DNA from: Bathynomus jamesi
Taxonomy: Eukaryota > Arthropoda > Malacostraca > Isopoda > Cirolanidae
NCBI GenBank assembly: GCA_023014485.1
Contig: JAJOZX010001000.1
Coordinates: 101,001 to 165,000, forward strand
DNA: 64,000 nucleotides
Reading direction: 5' to 3'
Within the stretch, counting starts at the first letter, position 1, and every line of letters starts with the position of its first letter. Both the position numbers and the translations under genes were made by a program. Shown one piece after another: positions 53,159 through 64,000 of this stretch. The notes beneath the pieces were generated by a model. The model had not been told where the DNA came from, made no database searches, and saw nothing but the letters and a program-made list of their open reading frames with translations.

Positions 53159-53730
53159 AATAATAAAACAATTAGCAACAGGAGCTCTGGGGGTGGTGGT
53201 CGAGGATGAGTCTGTTGACGATTAATGCCAGCTTGTGATATGCCAGCGTGTGATGCCAGCAATAAAATTATAAAAAAAAAAAAAATTAGACTAACATGAA
53301 CGTAAATGTAGCTCGTAGCGTAAACTAACTCACTTTTTGTTATACTCTTCCTACTTTTTTTTTTTTACTTTTTTTTCTCTCTCTCTCTTACATGTCTGTA
53401 GTTTGCATGGTATGACAGTGTTTGAGTTAAGACTGTGTTTGTATGGTTTGTAAGCGTTCTTATTTTACTTCTTTTCATCTTTCACCCCTTTCCTATCCTC
53501 TTCGACTATTTTTCCGACTTGTCGGCAGTGGCCGGCGGATGATGATGGTGAGTCTTTCTTTCTCTTTTTCTGAATGAATGTTAACCCACGAATGATAGGT
53601 TTTGCTACTTACTTAACCCCTTATTCTCCTCTTTTAACCTCTTCTCTTTCCTTTCTCTCGGCTACCCTTAGAGTGGATCTTAGGGTCTTTGTTAGCCTTA
53701 GCTTCTGTAGATCTGTAGATCGTATCCAAA
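53159..53730 (+). other. LINE A 3' UTR
   Basis: It aligns with the LINE B 3' UTR (inverted at 46401-47070 and 40955-41034), including GTCGGCAGTGGCCGGCGGAT and CTTAGGGTCTTTGTTAGCC. It ends at about GTAGATCTGTAGATCG. The TAGTCCAGG element is absent here, which gives the empty-site comparison. Confidence 0.85.
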
Positions 53731-53764
53731 TCACTAATCAATCGTAACCTAACCCGGACCAAAG

Positions 53765-53945
53765 TGGGAAAGGCCGTAAATGAGAATGAAATTGACATGA
53801 AGTGGGAATGGCATAGAATGGGAATTGCAAGAAATGGAGTAGCATAGAATGGGAATTGCCTAGAATTGGAATGGCATAGAATGGGAATTGCATTTGTGGA
53901 CACGGATTGGAATGGGAATTGCTTAGAATGGGGTGAGACCGTCCA
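53765..53945. repeat. GAATGGGAATTGC minisatellite
   Basis: About eight degenerate copies of an 18-24 bp unit containing GAATGGGAATTGC(A)TA. Confidence 0.85.
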
Positions 53946-54498
53946 GAGTCATGCAAAATACTGTTGATCGTATGCAAAGAGTTAATGAGCTAATCATATA
54001 GACCATGTTTTGCACTAGGGGACTAATTCCTCATAAGAGAAGAAGGTTCCGCAAAAATTTCACGCTTTTATTTCAGTCAATAAGAAAAAATACAAACCTC
54101 TTAACTCTTTCGGGCACACGCAAAAACATTTTATTAGGTTTTATTATTTTTCGTTTTGTTTTATTTTTATTGTATTATTGATTTTTTATTTGTATGTTTT
54201 CTTTCATGCGATAATCTTGTTACAATTTGACAGACGGAAAAGGAGTATATGTGGTGGTTTGAGGATGAGGTTACGACTGAAAAGGTGGTACGATTCTTAA
54301 CCCACTGTGCCTGAAATAGTTAAAGTGTCAGATGTTTAAAAAAATTATTCGATATATATATATACACACACTGGGATACATTTAAGAATGAATGCAGGTT
54401 TAAAAATGCAGAGTTTGCTCGTCTTTCAGTTTCATATAAATGAATTTTACAAAAATGGCTTGAAAATCTTTGTCAGATTTTTTCTTATAACACTTATA
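53946..54498. other. AT-rich spacer
   Basis: No coding similarity on either strand. A short TA/CA run lies at about 54352-54370. Confidence 0.55.
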
Positions 54499-55058
54499 CA
54501 GGGTATACACAAAGTCCTTTCCCGATTATAAACTTTAATTACATGAAACCCAAAGAAAACATGCATATTGTTGCATGACTCATGAAGTTTACAATGTTTC
54601 TCATTGAATCTCAACATGTGCGGCGTTAGTTACACGTTGCACATCCAAGCGAAATTCGAGTTCACGCTATACGTTCACTGGCATATCTCTCGTGCCATTA
54701 TTGATGGCATCGCAAATCCTTGTATGAAGAGTATCAATGTCGGCAACAGGAGGCGTAAGACCCCAGTGTGGTCTTGCTGTAAAATGATGGACGGTTGAAG
54801 GTCTTCCAATTGGGGGGTTAACCACGGTAATCACGGATTTTGACTCCACAAACCAAACATATTTTGCTTTTTCCTGTTGAGTTGCCATTTTGTTTTGGTC
54901 AATCACCAATGACTCCCATTCAAGTACAATAGGATCTAAAAATAAGAGAAAAAAACTTGATGTGTTATGTAACAACATGCAAAACAAAGCATTACTGTGT
55001 CTTCTTTGGATTTCATGTAATTAAAGTTTATAATCGGGAAGGGACTTTGTGTACACCC

Positions 55059-55059
<1 letters not shown>
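54499..55059 (-). mobile_element. Non-autonomous Tc1-like element with transposase tail
   Basis: TIRs of about 50 bp start CAGGGTATACACAAAGTCC on the left and share TCCCGATTATAAACTTTAA with the inverted right end (about 55010-55059), beside TA. The minus strand carries a transposase C-terminus: ADIDTLHTRICDAINNGTRD and, after a stop, REFEFRLDVQRVTNAAHVEI. Confidence 0.82.
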
Positions 55060-55089
<30 letters not shown>

Positions 55090-55117
55090 ATGCAAATTCA
55101 CAAGGAAAAAGAAAAAT

Positions 55118-55165
55118 GATTCCAAGCCTTTCGTGTATTCAGCAATACACCTCGTCAGGGAATGA
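55118..55165 (-). ncRNA. Hammerhead ribozyme (PLE type), minus strand
   Basis: Stem I AUUCC/GGAAU, core CUGACGA, stem II GUGUA/UACAC with an 8-nt loop, GAAA, then A-GGC-U as a one-pair stem III, with U17. It forms one arm of a palindrome with the following copy. Confidence 0.78.
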
Positions 55166-55171
55166 CGAGGT

Positions 55172-55220
55172 CATTCCCTGACGAGGTGTACTGCTGAATA
55201 CACGAAAGGCCTTGGAATCA
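55172..55220 (+). ncRNA. Hammerhead ribozyme (PLE type), plus strand
   Basis: The core CUGACGA (55178-55184), stem II GUGUA/UACAC, GAAA, A-GGCC-U and stem I AUUCC/GGAAU are all present. Separated from the minus-strand copy only by a palindromic centre. No PLE coding sequence remains beside it. Confidence 0.8.
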
Positions 55221-55259
55221 TTTTCCTTTTTCCTTGTGGGCTTGCATCATTCATTCATT

Positions 55260-55619
55260 TCACGTGTTTAATTGTGAAATTCATCCCATACATGAGTGTG
55301 TGTGTGTGTGTATATATAGACCTATATATACACATACATATACCCACTGTATATATATATATATTTGTTTAAACACTACTCTTTCCGATTGCTGTAATTA
55401 AGAGACAATAATTAAATTATATAAATTATTGAATTATTAAATTATTAAATTATACGAGTATATATTGGTTTATCATTTATGAACTTTCAGTCAGAATAAT
55501 AAATGTCAATAATAAAAGAAAGTTATTGATAAGTTTTGTTTGTTTTTAATTTAATTACCAAAAATAAAGAATAATTACATTACTTACAGTGATTAACAAT
55601 CAGATAATTTATATTGAAA
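55260..55619. other. AT-rich spacer with (GT)n and (TA)n
   Basis: (GT)n occurs near 55293-55310 and TA runs near 55320-55365, followed by AT-rich unique sequence. No gene is seen. Confidence 0.6.
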
Positions 55620-55623
55620 TATG

Positions 55624-56566
55624 TGTCGGGGGGGGGGGGGGATGTCGTATGTCGTAGTGTTTCTCTTTAATGCTTCTTTCCGACTGTTTAAGGGTGTTCT
55701 CTTTATGTCGCTTCCTCGCCCCAACAAGGAAGTTTATACCGCTGACGTTCACGGTTCTTCTTTTCGTACTTACTTAATCTGACTGCGAGTTACGGAAAAA
55801 CAATTTATACCTTCGCTCAATGGCGTCCCTTCCCTCCGTCCGTTGTGGAAGTGGAATACTTCTCTCGTTGAAGGATATAAAATGACGAGTTTTCCTTTGT
55901 CAGTCTTTTATTTCCAAGGATTGGAAACACCTTTAAAATACTAGATTTCTTTTACAATCAACGTAAACAGAATTCAATGTTGTATCACTACACTGGCTTA
56001 GAGAGTTTTAAACAAAAGAGAACCCAATTGGGTTGACTGACCACTCAAAGCATGAGGCACGCACTCCCTGCCCAAAGGGCCGAGGCGAGACTGACTCTCT
56101 CAAAACGTGTTCCCTTACTCAAGGTGTTTCTCCTTGTCCTGGAGAAACACCCATGGTGCCACGTGCTACAAAAGATTATTAAACTTGTAAAATCCTACTC
56201 TAATAATGATATTAACAAAAGAATTTGTATAATTGGATATTAGCAAAAGAATTTATGTAATTGTAGTTTTACACTTAACTCTTTTATGTGATTTATAATA
56301 ATCGAAAAGAACATTTAGAATTTAGGAATCTCTGTTTAAGATTATAGACGTGACAACACTGTTTTCGTTAGGGTTAGAGAGAAAGGATGCCAAGCTTTCC
56401 ACTGGCATTGAGACACTTTATACAATATTAAAAATTTAACGGAATCATATTTTAATTTATATGAACAGAATAATATCTTTTAAGAGATTAATATTTTAAT
56501 TTATACAAACAGAATATCTTTAAATTTTAACATAAATTTATTTTCCTGTGGAAACACTTTTCCACA
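55624..56566 (-). repeat. LTR (3' LTR in the element's sense)
   Basis: It matches 62108-63027 with point differences, a longer G run and a few small indels. The short frame at 56052-56243 recurs in both LTRs and is not a gene. Confidence 0.9.
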
Positions 56567-57215
56567 TGGCTCCCCTCCCAGAGTTGGTACTCGGTGTTCG
56601 TTTGAAAAATCCTCTCAAACAAAAGTAGTTGGATGTAGGTTTTTATAAAGACAAAGATATTATTGAAGAAGTAGTTGGATATAATGTTACATAAAGACAA
56701 AAGAAATAGGTAAACAAAATACATCTACTTAGTACTTAATCCACTCTACTTATCAGTTAAATTTTACATTAAAATTGATATTTATGCACTAATGAACACT
56801 CATAACACTGGTCAACAAAGATTTTTCATCAGAGTAAAATTTGTGGTGGCTGGATAGCATTTTTCACGCTGATTCCAAAACTGCATTCAGATTTTTCTAG
56901 CACGTATAGTTTTCAAGATGAAGGCATATATATAAATACACAGATTTAACCATTTTAAATAGGCAAAATACTAATATTTCAACATTTGATTGTGTTTATT
57001 TTATTGTGTTTTTTTAGTTTATTCATCTTATTGATTTCAATTATCTTAATTATACATCTTATGTATTTCAGGTGTGAGCTTTTACGTCTAGCAGCATTGT
57101 GATTCAGGCAACAACGCCGTGCTTTGTGTGTCAAAAGATCAGTCCAGTCCAAGAACTTGTTGTGTCAAGTTGGTGTACATTTTTTTTAATTTATAGTTTG
57201 CTCAGGTCAGTCAAC

Positions 57216-58899
57216 ATGCCTCGACAATGTAAGAATGACCCCTGAAAGCAGTTCTTTTGCATAATGGTAATATAATGCCATCCATCCCCATTGCCCATTC
57301 CGTCCATCTAAAAGAGACATATGACAATATGGATATACTACTTAAGGCAATCAAATACGAGTCATCAATGGAATGTTTGTGGAGATCTAAAAGTTATAGG
57401 AATGCTTATGGGTATGCAGTCAGGATTCACAAAATTTTGTTGTTTCCTTTGCCTGTGGGACAGTCGCGCCACTATAGAACATTCAGTGTTGGGCACTAAA
57501 GCGTTAATCCGATAACAGTTAATTAACGAAGTTAACTTTTTTAACGGACTATTAACGGAAGTTAATTTCCATTTATCGTTATCGGACCAGTTAACTTCCG
57601 ATAACTCGATATTTAGTCTGTTAAAGTCCGTTAACATGTTAACTGCGAGGAGTCATTCACGGAAGATCACCGCTCCGCGAATGAATTCAAACCGCCATAA
57701 CTTCAGTCTGCTTCCAGATCTCGCAAGAGGAGGTTGGGGAGGCCCAAGAGGTCAAGACTGGCAGTTGGGCCTAACTTTGAGAAGTTGGTCTTTCTGAAGG
57801 GCAACCAGCACATTGTGTCATAGTCTTTAATAAATGTGCCTAAAATTTAATTTTACCTTTCAGTTCCTGCCATAATAATTCCATGGTAAATTAAAATTTA
57901 GTTAATGGTTAGTGGTTACAATGGTTTCAAAACATGTAATCAGTACATTTTTTATTAAAAATAAAATAAAAAGTTATTAAGCAAAAAAGTTGCAAAACTT
58001 GATAAAAATACAGTTAAATACCTATTTATTGTTGGATTTTGCATAAATAAACATTTTCTATGGGTTTTAAAGCTTTTTTCCTTGATTTTTTAAATGTTAG
58101 TAAAGAAATAGTTATCGTTAACGGATTATCGTTAACTTCCGTTAACTTTGTAGTAAAATTATCGGATTATCGTTTTCGGAGTTAAAAATTGGGGTTAACG
58201 GATTATCGTTATCGAAGTTAACTTTTTGGTTAACGGTGCCCACCACTGAGAACATTACACCAAAAGTGACTGGCCACTTAGGTATACATATGTCCCAGGG
58301 ATAAGCAATGTCCAGTCTGTCCCTTTAGTGGATCCCCAAAAGATCTATCTGCCACCTCTTCACATTAAACTTGGTTTAATGAAGAATTTTGTTAAAGCAA
58401 TGGGTAAAGTCAATTCTGAAGGGTTCCAATACCTTTCAAGGAAATTTCCGAAGGTTACTGCAGCAAAATTGAAGGAAGGAATTTTTGTTGGGCCACAAAT
58501 AAGGGAGGTTTTGAATGACACTGAATTTGAAAAGTCCTAAGTCCGCTGGAATTGAAGGCTTGGCTGGCGTTCAAATGGATATGTGAAAACTTTCTTGGAA
58601 GCAACAAGTCACCTGCGTATAAGGATGGAGTCAAGAACCTCCTTGATGCCTTCAAAGAAATGGAGTGTCGAATGTCGTTAAAAATTCACTTCCTGCATTC
58701 CCACTTAGATTTCTTTCCTGAAAACCTTGGTGCAGTGAGTGACGAGCAAGGAGAGCGCTTCCATCAAGATATTCAGATGATGGAGAAGCGCTACCAAGGA
58801 TATTGGAATGAAAGCATGATGGCGGACCATTGTTGGATGCTGTATCGTGACAATCCAGGCCAAATTTACAAAAGGAAATCACACTCACAGCGCTTTTAA
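57216..58899 (+). pseudogene. CACTA-like transposase gene, copy 3 (internal deletion, hAT insertion, frameshifts)
   Basis: It starts MPRQCKNDP, matching the N-terminus of the family, then jumps to LKAVLLHNGNIMPSIP (about residue 264 of copy 1); some 250 codons are deleted. It continues WNVCGDLKVIGMLMG (second Asp) and CCFLCLWDSRATIEH, where the hAT element enters. After 58256 it resumes YTKSDWPLRY, IYLPPLHIKLGLMKNF, KLKEGIFVGPQIREVL. A frameshift occurs near 58538. It ends GAVSDEQGERFHQDI (Glu motif) to the stop at 58897-58899. The first Asp motif is lost. Confidence 0.9.
57484..58248. mobile_element. Non-autonomous hAT element, 765 bp
   Basis: Ends CAGTGTTGGGCAC and GTGCCCACCACTG. A perfect 8-bp TSD AGAACATT is at 57476-57483 and 58249-58256. 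GTTAAC-rich subterminal inverted blocks. The sequence at 1-74 is the end of another copy. No transposase inside. Confidence 0.95.
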
Positions 58900-59171
58900 T
58901 AAAATAATGTATATATTCTTTATTTATAAGTACATTGAATAAGGTATATGATGTATTTGTTGTTTAGCATTCCTAAGTGTGATCTATACATCCATAAATT
59001 TTCTTATAGCAATATCAAAAACTTAAAAATATCAAAACCACTGTATCTATATAACTATACGTGCTAGAAAAAACATAAAACCAGATTCGGAATCAGCGCG
59101 AAAAATGCATTAAGAAAAGTGTGATCATGTTTGTGATGAGAAAAAAGGTTTCATTTTGTTGGCCAGTGTAA

Positions 59172-59654
59172 TTAACGGTCACTTGTGTGTCCTTCAGCAC
59201 TTGGAGTCTGATTTCTTTAGGTCCACTTTTTACACTGGTCTAAGTTCACCTTGTGCTTACACTTTTAAATCATACGTGATTTTCTTATCGAACTTTAAGA
59301 GAACAAAAAATTTAGAGAAATGAATTTCCATGAACTATCGGACAAAGTACTTTAGTGAAATTGATACGAATTCTGCAAGGTTTAGAACGGATATTGTCGT
59401 TTTGAGAACTTTTAGAACTTTGGAATTGACTCAACTCTAAAGCTTGGAAGGTATAAAATTTCAAAGGTTACGTGTGGACATTGCTCAAGTTTCTGGATGT
59501 ACGCGTTGGTGGCTTATTGCCTCCGACATCAATCATTCCACGTCTCGAGCGTATTTCAATAATTTAGTACGTAGGGCATGAATGCACGGGTATCGCCTAA
59601 ACGGGTATATGGAGTACGTGTGGTGGTAGCACTTGAACTGGAAATATGGTATGG
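59172..59654. other. Interior of the LTR element, non-coding
   Basis: No recognisable coding sequence; pol would be expected here if present. AT-rich with scattered stops in all frames. Confidence 0.5.
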
Positions 59655-60366
59655 TTAAAAAATAATTTGTAAATGGGATAAACCGACGTTATGATTACTG
59701 TTCTTCGTTCCGTGTATTCGGTCCTTTTGTAGTGAAATCAAAGTGGCAGATGGCTCCAGTTTCGATTTCCAAGCCTTCTGATTAGAAAGAACAGAATCGA
59801 ATGAACGTTGTCCTGTAGAGTGATGCAGAGATGCATCACTCCCTTTGGTAGGAAGAAAAAGTGGCAATTTTCTTTTCCCGAATTCGTCGAGGTCATAAGC
59901 CGAGCTTGCATTATGTCAGAGGGACATAGGCGAGTTCTCCGTGACCTTACGTAAATTTGCAGAAGGAGAATCCCTCGAAAAATCCGCGCAATGCTCACTA
60001 CTCTTCCAAGTATGAGAAGAAGTTGCATGATTAGGGACTTCATCTGGGACGATCTCGTCACAGACCACTTCCCCCGGAAAATTCCCCTCATCGAGAACTT
60101 CCCTCGTGATGTCTGGGGCAGTCTCTTCATAGAGCGCTTCCGTCTTCATCGTGTAAGAAGTGAGTAACCATCCGAATCTTCGCGATATCACCGCGAACGT
60201 TATAATGAACATATCCCTCTAATGCGTCCAACCATTCATCCATGTATGGGAGTACCAAGTTACCGTATTCTCTCCCCTTAAAAATTGGACCCTTATGGAT
60301 ATTACTCGTCCGATAATTACATCTATCCACTTTCCTTCGAAAGGGACAGAAAAAATGGACTTCCAA
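59655..60366 (-). pseudogene. Gag-like fragment of the LTR element
   Basis: From 60366 the minus strand reads IHKGPIFKGREYGNLVLPYM, DEWLDALEGYVHYNVRGD and IAKIRMVTHFLHDEDG, resembling the helical start of a retrotransposon Gag (W...E...KI..V..FL). It shifts frame near 60130, passes through an acidic Pro/Ser-rich stretch (60212-59916), and shifts again. No zinc knuckle is visible. Confidence 0.45.
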
Positions 60367-61265
60367 GCAAGGAAGGCGAAGCGAAAAAAAAAAACTTATC
60401 CCTAATATCGTATATAAAACAGAATTTAAGCGAAAAAAAAACTTAAGCGTGACATTAGCTCCTTCGGTTTAAATAAACAATAAAATCATCCCAAATGAAG
60501 ATGAAAAACTTGCCTGTCGATTTTGACACATTACTTGAAATGTACGAATTCATTCTAATTTAAAAAAAAAAAAAAAAAAAAAAACTATTCGCGTTCCAAC
60601 GCAAATAACCACTTAAAGCAAGAATAGAAAAGTTCGCGCACCGACGCGAAAGAGCGTAGAAAAAAAACAACAACCTCCTTTTACCAAAAATCTAACCGCC
60701 GAAACGCGCCGAACGAGTACAAACGTACGCACGTTTCATACATACGAGTTAGGTACAGTTAAGTTAAGAGTCCACTAAAAATGAAAATCAAATCCAAAAT
60801 TCCGTTTTCTGTTAAACCAATACAAGAGACAATTCAAATTAAAAAAAAAATTTAAATATTCACTTCAAAATTTTTTTTTCTCCAAATTCTATAAATTACC
60901 ATGTACGGGACTTTGCAGAAATCGTTTCGTTACAAACAATAACATATATAATTCCCTATATATTTAAATACACAATTACTGCATGCAAAAAAAAACGCAA
61001 ACCTGTCAATTTTTTCCTTACCACAAAACCAAAAAAGAAAGAAAAATTGAATTAAATTGATTGTAAACACAGACAAACAAAACAATCGTTTTTAACTCAC
61101 CAACGAAAAATTAAATTGTTTACAACAACAAATATAGTTCACATATCCATACATACACACACACACACATATATGTATACCCAAAATATTGCAAGAGAAA
61201 AAATCGTTTTACATTTACAACGAACAGTGAACTGTTTATGAACAATAAATATATACTGCAATTCA

Positions 61266-61323
<58 letters not shown>

Positions 61324-61444
61324 AAACTGATCTTCTTACAACAGAAAATAATAATAATAAGAAAAAGTAAAATTATTTTTTCCCAAACCAATAAGTTAAA
61401 CTTTTTTTCACGTATTTATTTATTTATTGATACTAGTATTAACC
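60367..61444. other. A-rich leader or interior of the LTR element
   Basis: Long A runs (about 60560-60583) and AT-rich sequence, with a (TA)n block at 61270-61318 and (CA)n near 61154-61170. No coding function seen. Confidence 0.55.
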
Positions 61445-62107
61445 TTACCCGCTGAAAGCAACTTTACTCCACTTACCGAGTTTTCTTTTTTTTTCGTTAT
61501 TCCCTTTCCCTCCTTTCTTCCGTCTTGAAAGAACGTCTGTTTTCGTTTCTGAGTCCTCTCCAATGCCGACGATTTCGTTGGGCAGAGTCAAATGCGTTCG
61601 ACTCTCTGCGATCCGCCAATGTGAAACCGTTTCCGAATGAGATGCGTTTACAGAATCGAATACGTTTGACTTCTGTAATTTCTTATTTCTTTTTTTGAAG
61701 AACGTTTTGAAGTTTCTTTCAGTGACCCAACTAATTCCAACGCGGTCCGTCCGTTTTTCGTTGGCGATCAAAGTCTTTCAAAATCTTCTCCAAATTCCGA
61801 TAATTTCGTAGTGCAGAATCGAATGCGTTCGATTCTCCATAACTTCTCCAACGATCCATTATGGAGATTTATATCAATGCTGTGCGTTGCATGTGACGTT
61901 TCCAGAGAAATTAAATTCGTCTCTCTGCGTGCCCAATAATAATTGTCGTTGTGGTCGGTCGAAACGGACGACAATATAAAGGTCCTCTCCTCTAAACAAG
62001 TGAGTGATTCACGGCTGAAATCCGACCTTCGTTTCGGATGCGTTGATTTCCTTGTAGCGAGGTTTCTGACTGAACAAAGGTTTTCAAATCCTGGCATCGG
62101 TCGACAA
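61445..62107 (-). other. Leader region next to the 5' LTR (minus sense)
   Basis: Two short minus-strand frames (62097-61768, 61771-61445) have basic, low-similarity products. The first overlaps the probable primer-binding region, so I treat them as untranslated leader. GGAGAGTT/TTCGGAAT-type motifs recur at about 61565-61640 and 61785-61850. Confidence 0.4.
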
Positions 62108-63027
62108 TGTCGGGGGTGGGGGGTAGATAATTTTGTTATTCTTTAATGCTTCTTTCTGACTGTTTAAGGGTGTTCTCTTTATGTCGCTTCCTCGCCCCAA
62201 CAAGGAAGTTTATACCGCTGACATCCACGGTCTTTCTTTTCGTACTTACTTAATCTGATTGCGAGTTACGGAAAAACAATTTATACCTTCGCTCAATGGC
62301 GTCCCTTCCCTCCGTCCGTTGTGGGAGTGGAATACTTCTCTCGTTGAAGGATATAAAATGACGAGTTTTCCTTTGTCAGTCTTTTATTTCCAAGGGTTGG
62401 AAACACCTTTAAAATACTAGATTTCTTTTACAATCAACGTAAACAGAATTCAATGTTGTATCACTACACTGGCTTAGAGAGTTTTAAACGAAAGAGAACC
62501 CAATTGGGTTGACTGACCACTCAAAGCATGAGGCACGCACTCCCTGCCCAAAGGGCCGAGGCGAGACTGACTCTCTCAAAGCGTGTTCCTTTGCTCAAGG
62601 TGTTTCTCTTTGTCCTGGAGAAACACCCATGGTGCCACGTGCTACAAAAGATTATTAAACTTGCAAAATCCTACTCTAATAATGATATTAACAAAAGAAT
62701 TTGTATAATTGGATATTAGCAAAAGAATTTATGTAACTCTTTTATGTGATTTATAATAATCGAAAAGAACATTTAGAATTTAGGAATCGCTGTTTAAGAT
62801 TATAGACGTGACAACACTGTTTTCGTTAGGGTTAGAGAGAAAGGATGCCAAGCTTTCCACTGGCATTGAGACACTTTATACAATATTAAAAATTTAACGG
62901 AATCATATTTTAATTTATATGAACAGAATAATATCTTTTAAAGGATTAATATTTTAATTTATACAAACAGAATGCTATCTTTAAATTTTAACATAAATTT
63001 ATTTTCCTGTGGAAACACTTTTCCATA
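62108..63027 (-). repeat. LTR (5' LTR in the element's sense)
   Basis: Direct repeat of 55624-56566. Ends TGTCGGGG and TTCCATA. Next to it inside the element is TTGTCGACCGATGCC on the minus strand, the candidate primer site. Confidence 0.9.
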
Positions 63028-63031
63028 TATG

Positions 63032-64000
63032 CAAATATTACAAAATTAGCGAATGCCTACGAATAAAAGAGTTATTACATGGAGTACAAAAGCATAAGCA
63101 TACGAGGCTGGGGGGAGGGATATCAGGGGGGTTCAGCCCGACTGAATTTTTTTGGGCAATTACATCCGAAAATTCGAGCGAAAGCCCAGTACACATATTT
63201 TATTTTCAATCACTACGATTTAACCCGAAACTTTTTATGATTTTCATATAGGATATCATCTCTGTCCGAAATATATGTCTTCAGATCTTGAATCATACAA
63301 TATTTGATTATAAAAAGGAAAACCTGTCGCCAAACGGCAGTATTTAAGTACCTCATTTGATATAACCTGTTACAACTTATTCTATTGTTATAGCTTGTTT
63401 GGTGCTCAGTCGTTGTACAGTTGTGTATACCTACAAATAGTGTTGAATAAAAATATGACTTAAAATCGATTTGGGGTTTCGCTTATTTTTTTCGGACAAA
63501 ACTTGCTTGCCTCCTTGGACAAAATCGGGTCTCTCCACCTATGTACGAAAGTATAGTGATTCAATGGTATTAAGATGCAGTAATTGGGATGATAAAACTA
63601 CAGTCCATAATAAACAATAATAAGCGCCTACATGCGGTATTAAATTAAGTCCTATGTGCAGTATTGTAAACACTTTAGAGATCCCATTTGGTTAGGCTGA
63701 AAGTTTGCGTAAATATTGTAGGTTGTATAACAAGGAACCTAATATGACACTATAAAACTCTGTAGGCCAAGTGAGTTACTGTAGATCTATGCAAAGGGTT
63801 ATAAACCTATATGAAAGTTATAGCCTATAGGGCACGAAAGCCTATAAGCAAAGATGTTTATGCAATGATGTTTGAAGACAGACTTCACCTGTTAACAGCT
63901 CGATGAATGAAAAACCGTTAAAATGCTTTTAATGTTTCTCATGATACGAGTATAACTGATGCAGGTGTAGGAAAGCCTTCGTCAACGTCTGAGCAGTTTT
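63032..64000. other. Unannotated sequence to the window end
   Basis: No coding similarity, TIR or LTR was recognised. AATAAA at about 63445 follows a GTGTTG segment, which could be a poly(A) signal of an unseen older element. Confidence 0.5.

Larger units (their letters stand above)
56816..59168 (+). mobile_element. CACTA-like element (copy 3), interrupted by a hAT element
   Basis: Ends CACTGGTCAACAAA and TTTTGTTGGCCAGTG. Subterminal inverted blocks are CGCTGATTCC and TTTTTCTAGCACGTATAGTT. The 3-bp TSD TAA is at 56813-56815 and 59169-59171. Carries a deleted version of the gene intact in copy 1. Confidence 0.9.
55624..63027 (-). mobile_element. LTR retrotransposon (-) lacking pol, with a nested CACTA-like copy
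   Basis: Direct repeats 55624-56566 (943 bp) and 62108-63027 (920 bp) begin TGTCGGGG and end CTTTTCCA(C/T)A on the plus strand. A 4-bp TSD TATG is at 55620-55623 and 63028-63031. Coding sense and motifs put it on the minus strand: 5' LTR at 62108-63027, primer-site region (TGTCGACCGATGCCAGG) just inside it, gag-like fragment at 60366-59655, purine-rich GGGAGGGGAGCC beside the other LTR. No RT, RNase H or integrase was found. Confidence 0.85.

Noticed and set aside
56052..56243. Short frame recurring at 62528-62719 as a duplicated gene
   Set aside because: Both lie at the same position in the two LTRs of one retrotransposon and show no protein similarity.
59233..59248. CACTGGTCTAAG as a solo CACTA-like end
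   Set aside because: No partner terminus, TSD or subterminal similarity was found.

Overview
The window is non-genic eukaryotic DNA, almost certainly from an arthropod. It is AT-rich, full of long (TA)n arrays, and carries short interstitial TTAGG-type blocks. It is built nearly entirely of transposable elements nested inside one another: Tc1/mariner (DD34D and DD41D), CR1/L2-type LINEs, Penelope-like elements (PLEs), Ty3/Gypsy, MULE, Merlin, hAT and CACTA-like elements. I found no convincing single-copy host gene. Many boundaries can be fixed to the base, because removing an insertion together with one target-site duplication (TSD) restores the reading frame of the older element beneath it.

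Layout. 1-5.2 kb: end of a hAT element, an L2/CR1-like LINE remnant (-), and a PLE present as a head-to-head inverted pair, with a MULE inserted in its endonuclease. 5.2-8.3 kb: a TIR element with a broken, unrecognised DDE-like gene. 8.5-21.5 kb: one LINE (-) split by two insertions. The first is a mariner (9905-15335) that itself holds a DD41D element (with a hAT MITE inside it) and a CACTA-like element with an intact 561-codon gene. The second is a 4.4 kb TIR element (15411-19823) holding an intact circovirus-like capsid gene flanked by two rolling-circle-type origin hairpins. 21.6-29.4 kb: tRNA-like SINE head, DD41D element, PLE end with hammerhead ribozymes, LINE remnant, another DD41D element. 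29.5-34.8 kb: a Gypsy element with both LTRs and a possible self-priming site. 35.3-37.4 kb: a second unrecognised DDE-like pseudogene. 39-53.7 kb: CR1-like LINE A (+), split by an 11.5 kb insertion that contains LINE B (-), a Merlin element and a 5.4 kb TIR element coding for a ~1,500-residue protein with a FEN/XPG-like C-terminal nuclease region. 54.5-63 kb: a Tc1-like relic, paired hammerheads, and a pol-less LTR element (-) containing a deleted CACTA-like copy that is itself split by a hAT element.

The most interesting objects are: (1) the TIR element carrying a CRESS-DNA-virus capsid gene and two origins; (2) a three-copy family that pairs CACT(A/G)G termini and 3-bp TSDs with a DDE-like gene I cannot assign to a named family; (3) the TAGTCCAGG element with the FEN-like giant protein; (4) hammerhead ribozymes in PLE ends; (5) a Gypsy primer site complementary to its own LTR. 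No search could be run, so family names rest on visible motifs, termini and TSDs.
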